From positions 124,001 through 188,000 of the forward strand of contig CALFBI010000006.1 in the NCBI GenBank assembly GCA_937951675.1: a stretch of 64,000 nucleotides of DNA. Reading direction: 5' to 3'. The notes under the pieces are model-generated. The model was not told the DNA's origin. It was given only the letters and a program-made list of their open reading frames with translations, and did no database searches. This DNA comes from an uncultured Verrucomicrobiales bacterium (GTDB taxonomy: Bacteria; Verrucomicrobiota; Verrucomicrobiia; Verrucomicrobiales; Akkermansiaceae). The translations under genes were made by a program, and so were the position numbers. The first letter of the stretch is position 1. Each line of letters opens with the position of its first letter. Positions 51,587-60,869 of the stretch are shown here, piece after piece.

Positions 51587-53088
51587 GATTCTAAACGTTT
51601 TTGGATAACGATAATATCATTAATCGCATTTCGAATTTCGATATGATCATCAAAAGTAATCCGTCTCCCTTGCACTTCTTGATAGTTCTCGTGACCTTTC
51701 CCGGCAACAACTACCACGTCCCCTTCTTTAGCCTGCATTAATGCCGCTCTAATAGCTCCCGAACGATCCGCAATAGCATGATGTTTTTTCGAGCGAGCCA
51801 TCCCCCCGATGATCTCCTTCATGATTTGTTTTGGATCTTCACTCCTTGGATTATCAGATGTCACAAAAACAAGATCAGAATGCTCATCGGCAGCTTGCCC
51901 CATGAGAGGCCGCTTTTCCGCATCGCGGTCTCCACCACAACCAAACACTGTAATGAGCCTCTCTGGGTTAAGCTCTCTTAACGCGCGACAAGCATTTGCT
52001 AGGGCGTCAGGTGTATGCGCGTAATCAACAAATACAGTAGCTCCGTTAATAACGCCGACCATTTCCATCCGTCCTGGAATCTGAGGAAGTGTTTCTAAAT
52101 TCTTGATAGCATCTCGGAACGGTAATCCAGCAGCATCTATCGCAGCTAAAGCAGAAATCACATTATAAACATTAAACCGCCCAATCAGAGGACTCCTCAC
52201 AAGATACTCTTTCCCTCTGGCGGCAAGCTCGATTTCGGTCCCTCTTGAATTCTGATTCAAAGAAAGCACTCGGAAATCGGCCAAAGCACTAAAACCGTAA
52301 GTGATCACTTTCACTCTTTTGTCGAATTCATTCCGAAGTATTTTCCCATATCGATCATCAAGATTAATCACCGCTACTGGTTTTTTACCGTTAGTTTGAG
52401 AAGCAATCTGCTCAAAAAGAATTTTTTTCGAACTGAAATAAGACTCCATCGAACCATGATAATCAAGATGGTCTTGAGTCAGGTTTGTGAATACCGCGAC
52501 ATCAAAAGCAACCCCAGCGACTCGCTTTTGCTCTAAACCATGAGAGGACACTTCTAATGCTACTGCAGAGCAGCCATTATTTCGCATTTCAGCAAGATGA
52601 CTTTGGAGAGATAAAGCATCCGGTGTCGTATGCGTTGCGGGCTGCGCCCCCATCCCTTCATCCACTACAACTGTCCCTAGCAAACCAGCACGGTGCTTCC
52701 ACTCTTTCAACAGGTGGTGCAAAAGATAAGTTGATGTTGTTTTCCCGTTTGTCCCGGTCACGCCGAAAGTAATAAGATCTTTACTCGGATAGCCGTGATA
52801 GTGATTTGCCAAAATAGCCAAGGCCTCTCGAGAATCTGAAACATGTAGCCAAACTCCAAACCCCTCTTCTTCCAAGGAAGGGCTGCGTTGAGCGACAATC
52901 ACCGCTGCCTTCTTTTGAATGACTTGAGGAATATGATCATGCCCATCATGCTTTTGACCTCTCATCGCAACAAAAAGATCTCCCGACTCTACTTCTCGTG
53001 AGTCTAAGCAAATCTTACCTTCCCAATTAAGATCGACTCCAGTGATCGTTGCTTTAGGAAGAAGTGTTTGGAAATCTTTTAAGGTCAT
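51583..53088 (-). CDS. murE: UDP-MurNAc-L-Ala-D-Glu:meso-diaminopimelate ligase
   Basis: A 501-residue Mur ligase. ATP loop GVTGTNGKTTSTYL; TTPDALSLQSHL and the C-terminal DNPRSEDP. The DNPR motif is the fingerprint of meso-diaminopimelate-adding MurE, so the peptidoglycan is probably of the DAP type. The start at 53088 is one base after the ftsI stop; a longer frame to 53109 overlaps ftsI. ATGA overlap with murF. Confidence 0.95.
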   Translation of the reverse strand: MTLKDFQTLLPKATITGVDLNWEGKICLDSREVESGDLFVAMRGQKHDGHDHIPQVIQKKAAVIVAQRSPSLEEEGFGVWLHVSDSREALAILANHYHGYPSKDLITFGVTGTNGKTTSTYLLHHLLKEWKHRAGLLGTVVVDEGMGAQPATHTTPDALSLQSHLAEMRNNGCSAVALEVSSHGLEQKRVAGVAFDVAVFTNLTQDHLDYHGSMESYFSSKKILFEQIASQTNGKKPVAVINLDDRYGKILRNEFDKRVKVITYGFSALADFRVLSLNQNSRGTEIELAARGKEYLVRSPLIGRFNVYNVISALAAIDAAGLPFRDAIKNLETLPQIPGRMEMVGVINGATVFVDYAHTPDALANACRALRELNPERLITVFGCGGDRDAEKRPLMGQAADEHSDLVFVTSDNPRSEDPKQIMKEIIGGMARSKKHHAIADRSGAIRAALMQAKEGDVVVVAGKGHENYQEVQGRRITFDDHIEIRNAINDIIVIQKRLES

Positions 53089-53089
53089 T

Positions 53090-54973
53090 TTATGGTTGAT
53101 TCGAAGCAATAGAAGCCGGAATGGCGCGACTAGGAGACAGGTTTAAATGGGAAGCAATACGAGATGCAACCCTCGAAAAAACAGGAGCTGCTAGGGTTCC
53201 CCCATACCGCTTCACTTTTGTTGTTTGAGGATCATCAATCACGACCACGCAAACAAACTCGGGTTTATCAACGGGCATCATTCCAGCAAAAGACACCACA
53301 TACCGCCCGTCTAAATACCCCCCTCGTTTAGGATTATGCTTTTTCGCAGTCCCAGTCTTTCCTGCCACTTCATATCCAGGAACAGCGGCAAGCTTTGCGG
53401 TGCCACGAGGAGAAACTACTTTAGCCAAAGCTTTTCTCATGCGCTTTGCCGTTACTTTTTTCAAAATTCTTTCCCCTTGATACTTCTCGAAAGATTTTAC
53501 GACCGTCCCGTCATTAGCGACGACCTTTTTAAGCAAAGAAGGCTTTATCAACACCCCTCCATTCGCAATGGCTCCATAAGCAGAGGCCACTTGCAGAGGT
53601 GTCACATTTAAAGCGTAACCATAAGTCGCTCGAGAAAAATCAACTGCATTCGAAGTCTTATGAACTAACCCTTTTCCTTCGAAAGGAAGCTCCACTCCGC
53701 ATTTTTGGCCAAATCCGAAACGGTCAACATATCGATAAAATTTCTTTTGGCCTAATTGCCTAGCAATTTGATAAGTTCCAATATTACTCGATTTGGCAAG
53801 CACTTCCTCGAAACTCAACCAGCCATAGGGATGATGATCTGGAACGGAGAATCTCTTCTCTTTCAATTTCCCATGATGGCAAAAAATACGTGTCCTTGGA
53901 TTAACTAATCCCTCATTCAAAGCTCCGGCTGTTGCTACCACTTTAAAAGTAGAACCTGGCTCGTAAACGGCTTGCACCGCATAGTTCATTCCCGCCGCAA
54001 CCACATTCTCTCTCACGTTGAGATTATAATGCGGTCGACTCGCCATCGCTAAAACCTCACCCGTATCCGGCTGTAATATGATAATGCATCCTCGGTGCGC
54101 TTCTGAATCTTCCATCGCAAGATCGAGCTCCTCTTCGACAACAGCCTGCAAACCCATATCAATGGTGAGCTGAACATTAAAACCAGAAACCGGTGGCTTC
54201 ATCGGAGCTCGGTGCGCTGGAATCACCATGCCGCGCCTATCTCTCTTAATCACTTGGAAGCCATTGATCCCTCTCAATTCCACGTTCATTTGCTGCTCGA
54301 TCCCGGAGCAACCTTTTCCTTCATGGTTGACATAGCCCACTAAATGAGAAGCCAGATTAGGAGAAGAATACCAGCGTCTCATCTTCTTTTCTAGCCGGAT
54401 TCCTTGAATGCGGGCAGCTTTAAGCCTCTGTTGCAAAAGATCTGAAACGTCTTCCGAAACATTCTGAGCTATCACGACATCCATCCGGCGAGTTCCCTCA
54501 ATTTTCTGACGTAATGAACCTTTGGTCGAACCAAGAGTCTCTGCCATGATTTCAATCGCTTTTGCTAAATGACGCTCAATAATTTCTTGCGGGTCAAGTT
54601 GCTCAATCACTTTGCGCCTTTGCTGACGAATCATTTTAGATTTTCGCTCTGGGGAGGCTTCTTCGAAATCCTGACGAGATTCCAAAATCTGCAAAGCGAC
54701 TGCGTATGAGGCCACATTGGCATCACGAGCTTGATACTTATCAACGATGACTTTTGTTTTAGGAAGGTTTCTCGCAAGGATCTCTTCGTAACGATCCACA
54801 ATCAAACCTCTTTGCGCGGGCAAATCTTTTTTGCGCTGACCTGTCTTTTGTGCTTTTTCGGCAAACTCCTCGCAGTCGATCAGCTGCAAAAAAACGAGTC
54901 TCGCTGATAGCGCAGAGAGCCCGACTACTAGAGTCAGGCACACTATCAAAAATCTTGAATTTAAAGTTTTCAT
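53090..54973 (-). CDS. ftsI: Penicillin-binding transpeptidase FtsI (PBP3)
   Basis: About 627 residues of a class B penicillin-binding protein that cross-links septal peptidoglycan. N-terminal membrane anchor (FLIVCLTLVVGLSALSARLVFL), pedestal domain, then the transpeptidase domain with SxxK in PGSTFKV, SxN in SSN and KTG in AGKTGTAK. The ATG at 54973 is chosen over a TTG five codons earlier. It follows the FtsL-like gene and precedes murE. Confidence 0.95.
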   Translation of the reverse strand: MKTLNSRFLIVCLTLVVGLSALSARLVFLQLIDCEEFAEKAQKTGQRKKDLPAQRGLIVDRYEEILARNLPKTKVIVDKYQARDANVASYAVALQILESRQDFEEASPERKSKMIRQQRRKVIEQLDPQEIIERHLAKAIEIMAETLGSTKGSLRQKIEGTRRMDVVIAQNVSEDVSDLLQQRLKAARIQGIRLEKKMRRWYSSPNLASHLVGYVNHEGKGCSGIEQQMNVELRGINGFQVIKRDRRGMVIPAHRAPMKPPVSGFNVQLTIDMGLQAVVEEELDLAMEDSEAHRGCIIILQPDTGEVLAMASRPHYNLNVRENVVAAGMNYAVQAVYEPGSTFKVVATAGALNEGLVNPRTRIFCHHGKLKEKRFSVPDHHPYGWLSFEEVLAKSSNIGTYQIARQLGQKKFYRYVDRFGFGQKCGVELPFEGKGLVHKTSNAVDFSRATYGYALNVTPLQVASAYGAIANGGVLIKPSLLKKVVANDGTVVKSFEKYQGERILKKVTAKRMRKALAKVVSPRGTAKLAAVPGYEVAGKTGTAKKHNPKRGGYLDGRYVVSFAGMMPVDKPEFVCVVVIDDPQTTKVKRYGGTLAAPVFSRVASRIASHLNLSPSRAIPASIASNQP

Positions 54974-54984
54974 AAAAAAGCAGA

Positions 54985-55329
54985 TCAAGGATCTGCCACA
55001 GCAAGCTGAGGGGGAGAGACTTCTGAGGCGGACTTTACATGCAATACCACAGAAGGAGTAATAGACTTAAGGCTTGAGCGCATTAAAGCCAGCTGATCTT
55101 TAATTAAATAACGATTCAAAACCTTATCAATCTCCATTCGATGCGTTTTCACATCTAAATCATGCTGCGCGATTTGATCTTCTTTCTTCGCAATACGACG
55201 CTCAATGATGATTTGCTGATTCTTCAGTGAGATATACATAAGTCCAGCAATAGCGACTAAGAATGCAGCACCGATGACGACTAAAAGTGAAGAGGTATCG
55301 ATGTTTTTTTTGCGGCGATTTTTTCTCAT
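54985..55329 (-). CDS. FtsL-like bitopic cell division protein
   Basis: A 114-residue protein with a short basic N-terminus (RKNRRKKN), one membrane segment (SLLVVIGAAFLVAIAGLMYISL) and a coiled-coil-like region (KNQQIIIERRIAKKEDQIAQHDLDVKTHRMEI), the FtsL layout. It sits between rsmH (ATGA overlap) and ftsI, the standard place of ftsL. Sequence similarity is too low to name it firmly. A 30-residue extracytoplasmic tail follows the coil. Confidence 0.8.
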   Translation of the reverse strand: MRKNRRKKNIDTSSLLVVIGAAFLVAIAGLMYISLKNQQIIIERRIAKKEDQIAQHDLDVKTHRMEIDKVLNRYLIKDQLALMRSSLKSITPSVVLHVKSASEVSPPQLAVADP

Positions 55330-56372
55330 AATGATGGAATCCTTTCTACAGCCCTAAGCTTGGAACTTCTTGCTCTCGTATTGCGAGAGATCTCTTCACT
55401 TCCTGGGATCATTGGTTTTCGAGTTAAATTTTGGTAAAAATAACGAGGGTTTGGCCGCGGCGCGGGCCACTCCTTTCGGTCTACTTCCGGGGCGCTTGTT
55501 TCTTTTAGATACTGTTTAACAATTCGATCCTCTAAACTATGGAAACTGATAACGACAAGTCGGCCGCCAGGCTTTAAAATACGGGAAGAAGATTCCAAGG
55601 CTTCCTTAAGCACTCCTAGCTCATCATTAACGGCAATCCGAAGTCCTTGAAAGGTGCGGGTAGCAGGATGCTGCTTGCCAATTTTAGGCACGCAATTCGA
55701 AACCACACGAGCCAGGTCAAGCGTTGTAGAAAAAGGTGCTTCAGCTCTTCTTCTCACAATCGCATTCGCGATTTTGCGAGATTTTCTCTCCTCTCCGTAA
55801 TTAAAAATAAGATTCGCGATATCAACTTCGTCCCACTCATTTACAATGGTCGCTGCACTCAATTCCGCAGAAGGGTCCATCCTCATATCAAGGGGCCCAT
55901 CCTGACGAAATGAAAAACCTCGCTCCGGAATATCTAGCTGCGGAGAAGAGACTCCGAGGTCGAGTAAAAAACCGTCGACTCCTTCGGGTGCGACTTCAGC
56001 AAGCTCGCTTTCCACCTCTGCGAAGTTTTTAGGAATGACTTTTAATTGATCCGCGTAAGGAGAAAGTCGCATTTGCGCGGCGGCGCGAGCAGCAGGATCT
56101 TGATCAAAAGCAATCACGTTGGCTCCGGCTTTAAGAATCGCTTCGGTATGCCCTCCGCCACCTAAAGTTCCGTCTACGATAACTTTTCCCGGGGAAGGGT
56201 TAAGATAAGACAAAGCCTCTTGTAAAAGCACTGTCTCATGTGAAAATGAAGAATCTGACACTTCCTCTTGGGCAAACCGAGACCCCAACCCAGTAAACAA
56301 CCGGAAAGTCGTCGAACAGTCTTGCGGCAGAGCAAGCCCGGTCGTTACTGTCAATGGTTGGGGTATCAGCAT
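55326..56372 (-). CDS. rsmH: 16S rRNA m4C1402 methyltransferase RsmH (MraW)
   Basis: A 348-residue SAM methyltransferase. HETVLLQEALSYL, motif I IVDGTLGGGGHTEAIL, DLGVSSPQLD and RGFSFRQDGPLDMRMD are RsmH signatures; the C-terminal SFHSLEDRIVK completes the fold. The first ~37 residues before SDSSFSHETVLL have no family counterpart, and a GTG at 56261 could be the real start. The ATG at 56372 is kept because no convincing ribosome binding site separates the options. Confidence 0.93.
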   Translation of the reverse strand: MLIPQPLTVTTGLALPQDCSTTFRLFTGLGSRFAQEEVSDSSFSHETVLLQEALSYLNPSPGKVIVDGTLGGGGHTEAILKAGANVIAFDQDPAARAAAQMRLSPYADQLKVIPKNFAEVESELAEVAPEGVDGFLLDLGVSSPQLDIPERGFSFRQDGPLDMRMDPSAELSAATIVNEWDEVDIANLIFNYGEERKSRKIANAIVRRRAEAPFSTTLDLARVVSNCVPKIGKQHPATRTFQGLRIAVNDELGVLKEALESSSRILKPGGRLVVISFHSLEDRIVKQYLKETSAPEVDRKEWPAPRPNPRYFYQNLTRKPMIPGSEEISRNTRARSSKLRAVERIPSL

Positions 56373-56412
56373 TCGTCCAAAAAATTCTTTCGTCAGGGTG
56401 TGTATTTAAAGT

Positions 56413-56880
56413 TTATGAGAAATCAACCGAATCGTAGAGATCTGCGAGAACATCTGCTTCTGCAGACATAAGGGTCGGGAAATGCGCCGGACTCACGAGG
56501 TCAAAATTACTCCCTCTTCCTAAAAGGTGAACTTGCCCGCCTGATTCTACTCCGTAATCTTCAGCCAGTTTTTTAGGAATCAGAAGCTTCCCTTGCTCAT
56601 TCACGGTCACCGGTGTGTTCCGCGAATAAACGAGTCCTTTTTTGATGCTTCTTTGGCCCGCGTTGAGATTCTCATCAGAATCAATCGAAGCGATCATCGC
56701 CTCAAAAGCCTGATCGGTAAGAGCCTTAAGGATAGGGACATTAAACACCTTCCACTCAAGCAAACGAAGCTGAAGACTCTCTCCTTTTTCAGGGCGCCAA
56801 TCCGCAGGAACAGAGACACGAAATTTCGCGTCTAGCTTGTGTTCAAAAATGCCTTCGAGGCTTTTTTTTGCGGATTTCAT
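56413..56880 (-). CDS. mraZ: Transcriptional regulator MraZ
   Basis: A 155-residue protein of the MraZ/AbrB-like swapped-hairpin fold, with two repeats: FEHKLDAKFRVSVPADWR near the N-terminus and NEQGKLLIPKKLAEDYG in the second half. MraZ represses its own dcw promoter in known bacteria by binding direct repeats as an oligomeric ring. The start at 56880 fits the family (a frame to 56925 is longer and would cover the promoter repeats). It is the first gene of the dcw cluster, 40 bases before the rsmH start. Confidence 0.93.
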   Translation of the reverse strand: MKSAKKSLEGIFEHKLDAKFRVSVPADWRPEKGESLQLRLLEWKVFNVPILKALTDQAFEAMIASIDSDENLNAGQRSIKKGLVYSRNTPVTVNEQGKLLIPKKLAEDYGVESGGQVHLLGRGSNFDLVSPAHFPTLMSAEADVLADLYDSVDFS

Positions 56881-56900
56881 GACATTAGGGACCGTTTCGG

Positions 56901-56936
56901 TGCACTTTGATACACCTAAATACACCTTAAGGTCAA
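56901..56936 (-). promoter_or_regulatory. dcw promoter overlaid by candidate MraZ boxes
   Basis: On the minus strand: -35 TTGACC (56936-56931), 18 bases, -10 TATCAA (56912-56907). Between and over these lie three direct repeats at exact 10-bp steps: GGTGTA (56926-56921), GGTGTA (56916-56911) and AGTGCA (56906-56901). MraZ sites in E. coli and Mycoplasma are GTG-containing repeats on a 10-bp period at the mraZ promoter. The transcript would start about 20 bases before the ATG. Confidence 0.6.
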
Positions 56937-57080
56937 TTTTTATTTCTTCAGTGCACTCAAGTTTTTTGATGTCTAATCAGTTCATGATGAGTCTTTTTTG
57001 TTAAGTTTTCTTAACTTCTTTGGCTTTCGATCCCACTACATCAAACTTTCGCCCTCACCCTTTCCCTTCAAGAGCTTTCC

Positions 57081-57109
57081 TTGACGACACCAAGACAAAG
57101 CGCTAACAC
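57081..57109 (+). promoter_or_regulatory. Possible promoter of ugd
   Basis: TTGACG (57081-57086), 17 bases, TAACAC (57104-57109; weak -10). Transcription would start about 20 bases before the ugd ATG. The stretch from the mraZ promoter to here contains nothing else I could identify. Confidence 0.3.
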
Positions 57110-57134
57110 AACATCGTCTTAAGATCTCTATTTT

Positions 57135-58463
57135 ATGAAAATTTCAATTATTGGAACCGGTTATGTTGGCTTAACGACAGGAACGTGCTTCGCAGAAGTG
57201 GGGCACCACGTCGTCTGTGTCGATAATAACGCTGAAAAAGTAGCGATGCTGCGTAATGGAAAAATTCCGATCTATGAGCCAAAACTTGAAGAGCTGATTA
57301 TTAAAAACGTCAATGCAGGACGACTTTCCTTCACGACCTCAACAGAAGAGGGTGTCGCTCACGGCGAAGTCGTCATGATCGCTGTTCCTACTCCCCCTCA
57401 GCCAGATGGCTCCGTTGACCTCTCCTTCATCGAAAAAGTAGCACGTGAAATCGCTGAATCTTTCACTGAGAACACCGGATATCGCGTGATTGTCGACAAA
57501 TCAACAGTCCCGGTCAAAACAGGTCAAAAGGTCGCTGAAACGGTTCGCCGATACGCTCCGGCCAATGCTGAGTTTGGAGTTTGCTCTAATCCCGAATTTC
57601 TCCGAGAAGGTTGCGCCGTCGATGATCTTCTCAATCCTGACCGAATTGTGATCGGCACCAACGATGACAAAGCGACCGCGCTCATGCAACAAGTCTACGC
57701 CCCTTTCATTGCTCCGGTTGTCGTCACTGATGTTGAGTCGGCAGAATTAATCAAACATGCTGCCAACTCCTTTCTCGCGCTGAAAATTTCTTACATCAAT
57801 GCCGTTGGGCGCATTTGTGAAAAATCAGGAGCTGATATTGAAAAAGTGGCGGAAGGAATCGGCATGGACAAACGAATTGGTCGTTCTTTCTTAAATGCGG
57901 GGCTTGGATATGGTGGCTCTTGCTTCCCGAAGGACATCAAAGCCTTCATCTCCATCTCTGAATCTTTAGGATACCCTTTCGAGCTCCTTAAACAAGTCGA
58001 GCAGATTAACGAGGACCAACTCTCTCTTTTCCTGGGGAAAATCCGAGAAAAACTCTGGGTTTTACAGGAGAAAAAAATTGCGGTTTGGGGACTTGCCTTC
58101 AAGCAAAATACAGATGATGTCAGAGAATCAGTCGCTCTCAAATTAATCAAACAGATGCTCAATGAGGGTGCCGCAATCACGGCCTGGGACCCTGAAGCGA
58201 TTGAAACTTGTAAACGTTTCGGTAATTTTGAAGGAGCCAATCTTTCTTACGCAGAAGATAAATACGCCTGTCTTGATGACGCTGAAGCTCTTGTCATCGC
58301 GACAGAATGGCCTGACTTTGCCAATGCTGACTTTGCCGAAATCAAAAAAAGAATGAAAACCCCTCTCATTTTTGATGGTCGCAATCTCTTGACCCCTGAA
58401 ACAGCTTCCTCACAAGGAATCGAATACTACTCGGTTGGTCGTCCAACCATCCAACCTTCTTAA
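57135..58463 (+). CDS. ugd: UDP-glucose 6-dehydrogenase
   Basis: A 442-residue enzyme that oxidises UDP-glucose to UDP-glucuronate in two NAD+ steps, for capsules, exopolysaccharide or lipid modification. NAD motif IGTGYVGLTTGTCFAEVGH, NPEFLREG, catalytic Cys in GYGGSCFPKDIKA. The UDP-glucose could come from the eukaryote-type UGPase at 17448. rsmB follows at 16 bases; the functions are unrelated. Confidence 0.96.
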   Translation: MKISIIGTGYVGLTTGTCFAEVGHHVVCVDNNAEKVAMLRNGKIPIYEPKLEELIIKNVNAGRLSFTTSTEEGVAHGEVVMIAVPTPPQPDGSVDLSFIEKVAREIAESFTENTGYRVIVDKSTVPVKTGQKVAETVRRYAPANAEFGVCSNPEFLREGCAVDDLLNPDRIVIGTNDDKATALMQQVYAPFIAPVVVTDVESAELIKHAANSFLALKISYINAVGRICEKSGADIEKVAEGIGMDKRIGRSFLNAGLGYGGSCFPKDIKAFISISESLGYPFELLKQVEQINEDQLSLFLGKIREKLWVLQEKKIAVWGLAFKQNTDDVRESVALKLIKQMLNEGAAITAWDPEAIETCKRFGNFEGANLSYAEDKYACLDDAEALVIATEWPDFANADFAEIKKRMKTPLIFDGRNLLTPETASSQGIEYYSVGRPTIQPS

Positions 58464-58479
58464 TCACTTTTACTCTCGC

Positions 58480-59748
58480 ATGCCTCAACAAGATCGTAAT
58501 GTCCGGCGCGCCGCCGTTTCTGCGCTACGCGCATGGTCCAAAGGACATGCCTATGCTGAAACCCTTGTTGATAAGCAAGCTCAGAAGAACAAGCTTAGCT
58601 CTAAAGATCGCGCCCTGCTCAACTCAATTCTACTTTGTGTTCTTAGAAACCGCTCTCTTCTAGATCACTGGATTGGTAAACTAAGACGAGGGCAACTTGA
58701 CCCTGAAACTCGTGACATTCTTCGCGTCGGTTTATCTCAGCTGCTTATTTTAGGAATCCCTGACCACGCCGCCACTAACGAAACCGTCAACTGTGGTCGA
58801 GCTCCTGTGCGAGGCCTTATCAATGCAGTCTTACGATCGGCAGTCAAATCGAGAGCTCAATTCCAAAAAGAAATTTCTGATCTTCCAGCTCCAGTCGAAT
58901 TTTCCTGCCCTCCCTGGCTTTGGAAAAAGTGGAAAAGCCAATTTGGCGAAGAAGCCAGCCGGATGCTCCTGGCTTGGAACAACGAGCCCGCAAAAGTTTA
59001 CGCGAGGTTAAACCCTCTGAAGCATCATTCCGAAGAAATTCCACCCGAACTTCTGGCTCATTTGACAGAGACAGACCACGAAGGATTTTACCAAATTCAG
59101 GGAGGAATCCCAACGGAATGGCTCGCAAATGGGATGCTCTACATCCAAGACCCTGCGACTCGGCACTCTATTAAGCTCCTCGCGCCTAAACCTGGAGAAA
59201 CCATCCTAGATGCCTGTGCGGCTCCGGGAGGAAAAGCCGCTCTCGCTGCCGCGGCAATGGAAAACAAAGGAGCTCTTCACTGCACTGACAGCAACGCTAA
59301 GAGACTTCCTCGCTTACTGGAAAACCTTCAAACCGCTGGTTGTGAAATAGCTCAAGTCTCCGAACATGACTGGACCTCTCCCGCTCCTTCAGAATGGAAC
59401 CAACGCTTCGATGGAATCCTCCTCGATGTTCCTTGCTCTAACACCGGAGTCTTTCGCCGCCGAGTTGATGCACGTTGGAGGATCAAACCCGAAACTTACA
59501 CCGAACTCCGCAGTATTCAGCTGGCCATTCTTGAAAACGCTCTTCCTTGTCTCAAACCAGGTGGACGTCTCGTTTACTCGACTTGTTCTATCGACCGAGA
59601 AGAAAACCAAGAGCTTGTGCGAGCCTTCTTAGAGCTACACCCCGAGCTACAGCTAGACCAGGAGTCTCAAGTCCTTCCTTTCTTAGATGGCACTGATGGC
59701 GCTTATTCAGCTCGAATGAAGCTGGCGCCTGACGCTCTAAATGTTTGA
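58480..59748 (+). CDS. rsmB: 16S rRNA m5C967 methyltransferase (RsmB/Sun)
   Basis: About 422 residues. An N-terminal NusB-like RNA-binding domain (VRRAAVSALRAWSKG...), then a SAM methyltransferase with LDACAAPGGKAA, the catalytic Cys in DVPCSNTGVFRR and the second Cys in STCSIDREEN, typical of RNA m5C methylases. The start at 58480 (MPQQDRNVRRAAV) avoids an overlap with ugd that a longer frame (58435) would create. It is followed by acpH-like, 9 bases later. Confidence 0.92.
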   Translation: MPQQDRNVRRAAVSALRAWSKGHAYAETLVDKQAQKNKLSSKDRALLNSILLCVLRNRSLLDHWIGKLRRGQLDPETRDILRVGLSQLLILGIPDHAATNETVNCGRAPVRGLINAVLRSAVKSRAQFQKEISDLPAPVEFSCPPWLWKKWKSQFGEEASRMLLAWNNEPAKVYARLNPLKHHSEEIPPELLAHLTETDHEGFYQIQGGIPTEWLANGMLYIQDPATRHSIKLLAPKPGETILDACAAPGGKAALAAAAMENKGALHCTDSNAKRLPRLLENLQTAGCEIAQVSEHDWTSPAPSEWNQRFDGILLDVPCSNTGVFRRRVDARWRIKPETYTELRSIQLAILENALPCLKPGGRLVYSTCSIDREENQELVRAFLELHPELQLDQESQVLPFLDGTDGAYSARMKLAPDALNV

Positions 59749-59757
59749 CTCCTTGGG

Positions 59758-60330
59758 ATGAATTATCTCGCTCACCTTGCACTTGCTCCAGACCAACCTC
59801 TTGCTCGTGCAGGGAACTTGATGGGGGATTTCATCAAAGGCCCCCTCGCTGATATTTCATTAGAAAAAGAACTCATCGATGGCATCAGGCTGCACCGGGC
59901 AATCGATATTGCGACTGATGCTCACCCTTCTTTTTTACAAGCAAAATCACTTCTTCCTCCTCCATTAAGACGCTTTGCAGGAATTTCGATTGATATTATT
60001 AACGACTACTTCCTTTCAAAAAATTGGAGCCACTACCATAAAGGGTCTCTCGACCAGTTCATTGAGCAATCTTATCAAGAATTACATGCTCACCGCGCCT
60101 TCTTCCCTCCAGGTTTTCAAGAAGTCGTGCGCCGCATGAGAGAACAAGACTGGCTCCATACTTACCAAGAAAAAAGCGGCATCAAACTCACCTTCGAGCG
60201 CATGATTCTCAGGCGGCCTAAACTGACTCCTATGCTCGATACTTATCAAGTTTTCCTTGATTACCATCCCGAGCTAGAAGCGTGCTTCCACCCTCTTTAT
60301 TCCGACCTCAAAGATTTAACTCTTGAGTAA
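59758..60330 (+). CDS. Acyl carrier protein phosphodiesterase-like protein (AcpH family)
   Basis: A 190-residue all-helical protein: MNYLAHLALAPDQPLARAGNLMGDFIKG opening, HRAIDIATDAHPSF with conserved His/Asp, and DYFLSKNWSHY. AcpH removes the phosphopantetheine arm from ACP in known enzymes. The Asp/His metal ligands of this HD-like family are present. Its TAA and the next gene's ATG share a base (TAATG). Confidence 0.85.
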   Translation: MNYLAHLALAPDQPLARAGNLMGDFIKGPLADISLEKELIDGIRLHRAIDIATDAHPSFLQAKSLLPPPLRRFAGISIDIINDYFLSKNWSHYHKGSLDQFIEQSYQELHAHRAFFPPGFQEVVRRMREQDWLHTYQEKSGIKLTFERMILRRPKLTPMLDTYQVFLDYHPELEACFHPLYSDLKDLTLE

Positions 60331-60554
60331 TGAACCTTCAGCCAAAACATCTTCTCATTCTTGGAGGCTCCCTCTTTTGTCTTGGGTGTATTTGGTGGCT
60401 TGCTCAAGTTTTTGGCTGGAATGGAAAACTCGGAAAGCTTCCTGGGGACTTTCATTTTAAAGGTCATCGGTTTCATGTTTCTATTCCCCTCATGACCTGT
60501 CTCATTTTGAGCCTTCTTTTGACCCTTGTGGCTCACTTTTTCAACAATCGATAA
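60330..60554 (+). CDS. Small two-TM protein (DUF2905-like)
   Basis: A 74-residue protein with two membrane segments (LLILGGSLFCLGCIWWLAQVF and LMTCLILSLLLTLVAHFF) and the intervening LGKLPGDFHFKGHRFHVSIP, the typical DUF2905 pattern. No function is known for the family. It is coupled to acpH by TAATG and followed 8 bases later by another small gene. Confidence 0.75.
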   Translation: MNLQPKHLLILGGSLFCLGCIWWLAQVFGWNGKLGKLPGDFHFKGHRFHVSIPLMTCLILSLLLTLVAHFFNNR

Positions 60555-60562
60555 GCTCACTG

Positions 60563-60778
60563 ATGCCTCTCTTCCGATACCAAACGATTCCTAAAAATTC
60601 TCAAGAGTCCCCTCGAGACTATTTTTTAGAACAGGAATCAACGGCCGCACCTCTTTCATTTCACCCGGAGACTCAAGAACCCATTCATAAAATAGGTCTC
60701 GCTTTGCAACCCCCTATTTCTTTCTCGAATGATGAACCAGACTCACCCTCACAATGTGGTCCTTTTGGTTGTTCTTAA
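60563..60778 (+). CDS. Small FmdB-like protein that lacks the usual zinc-ribbon cysteines
   Basis: A 71-residue protein. The start MPLFRYQT and the layout resemble the FmdB/putative regulatory zinc-ribbon family (MPxYxYxC..., then xLxxCPxCGxxxxR), but the positions where the ribbon Cys would be are His/Thr/Glu (PLSFHPETQEPIHKI). Two Cys remain only at the extreme C-terminus (CGPFGCS). The relationship is tentative. It is probably co-transcribed with the DUF2905-like gene. Confidence 0.5.
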   Translation: MPLFRYQTIPKNSQESPRDYFLEQESTAAPLSFHPETQEPIHKIGLALQPPISFSNDEPDSPSQCGPFGCS

Positions 60779-60869
60779 GTGAAGGATTTTAGCTGTTTTT
60801 TCGAAACAATGGTCTTCTATTCTCCTTCTTTTATTGCCAATAACGCTCCCCTCTTGCACGTTTCTGAAC

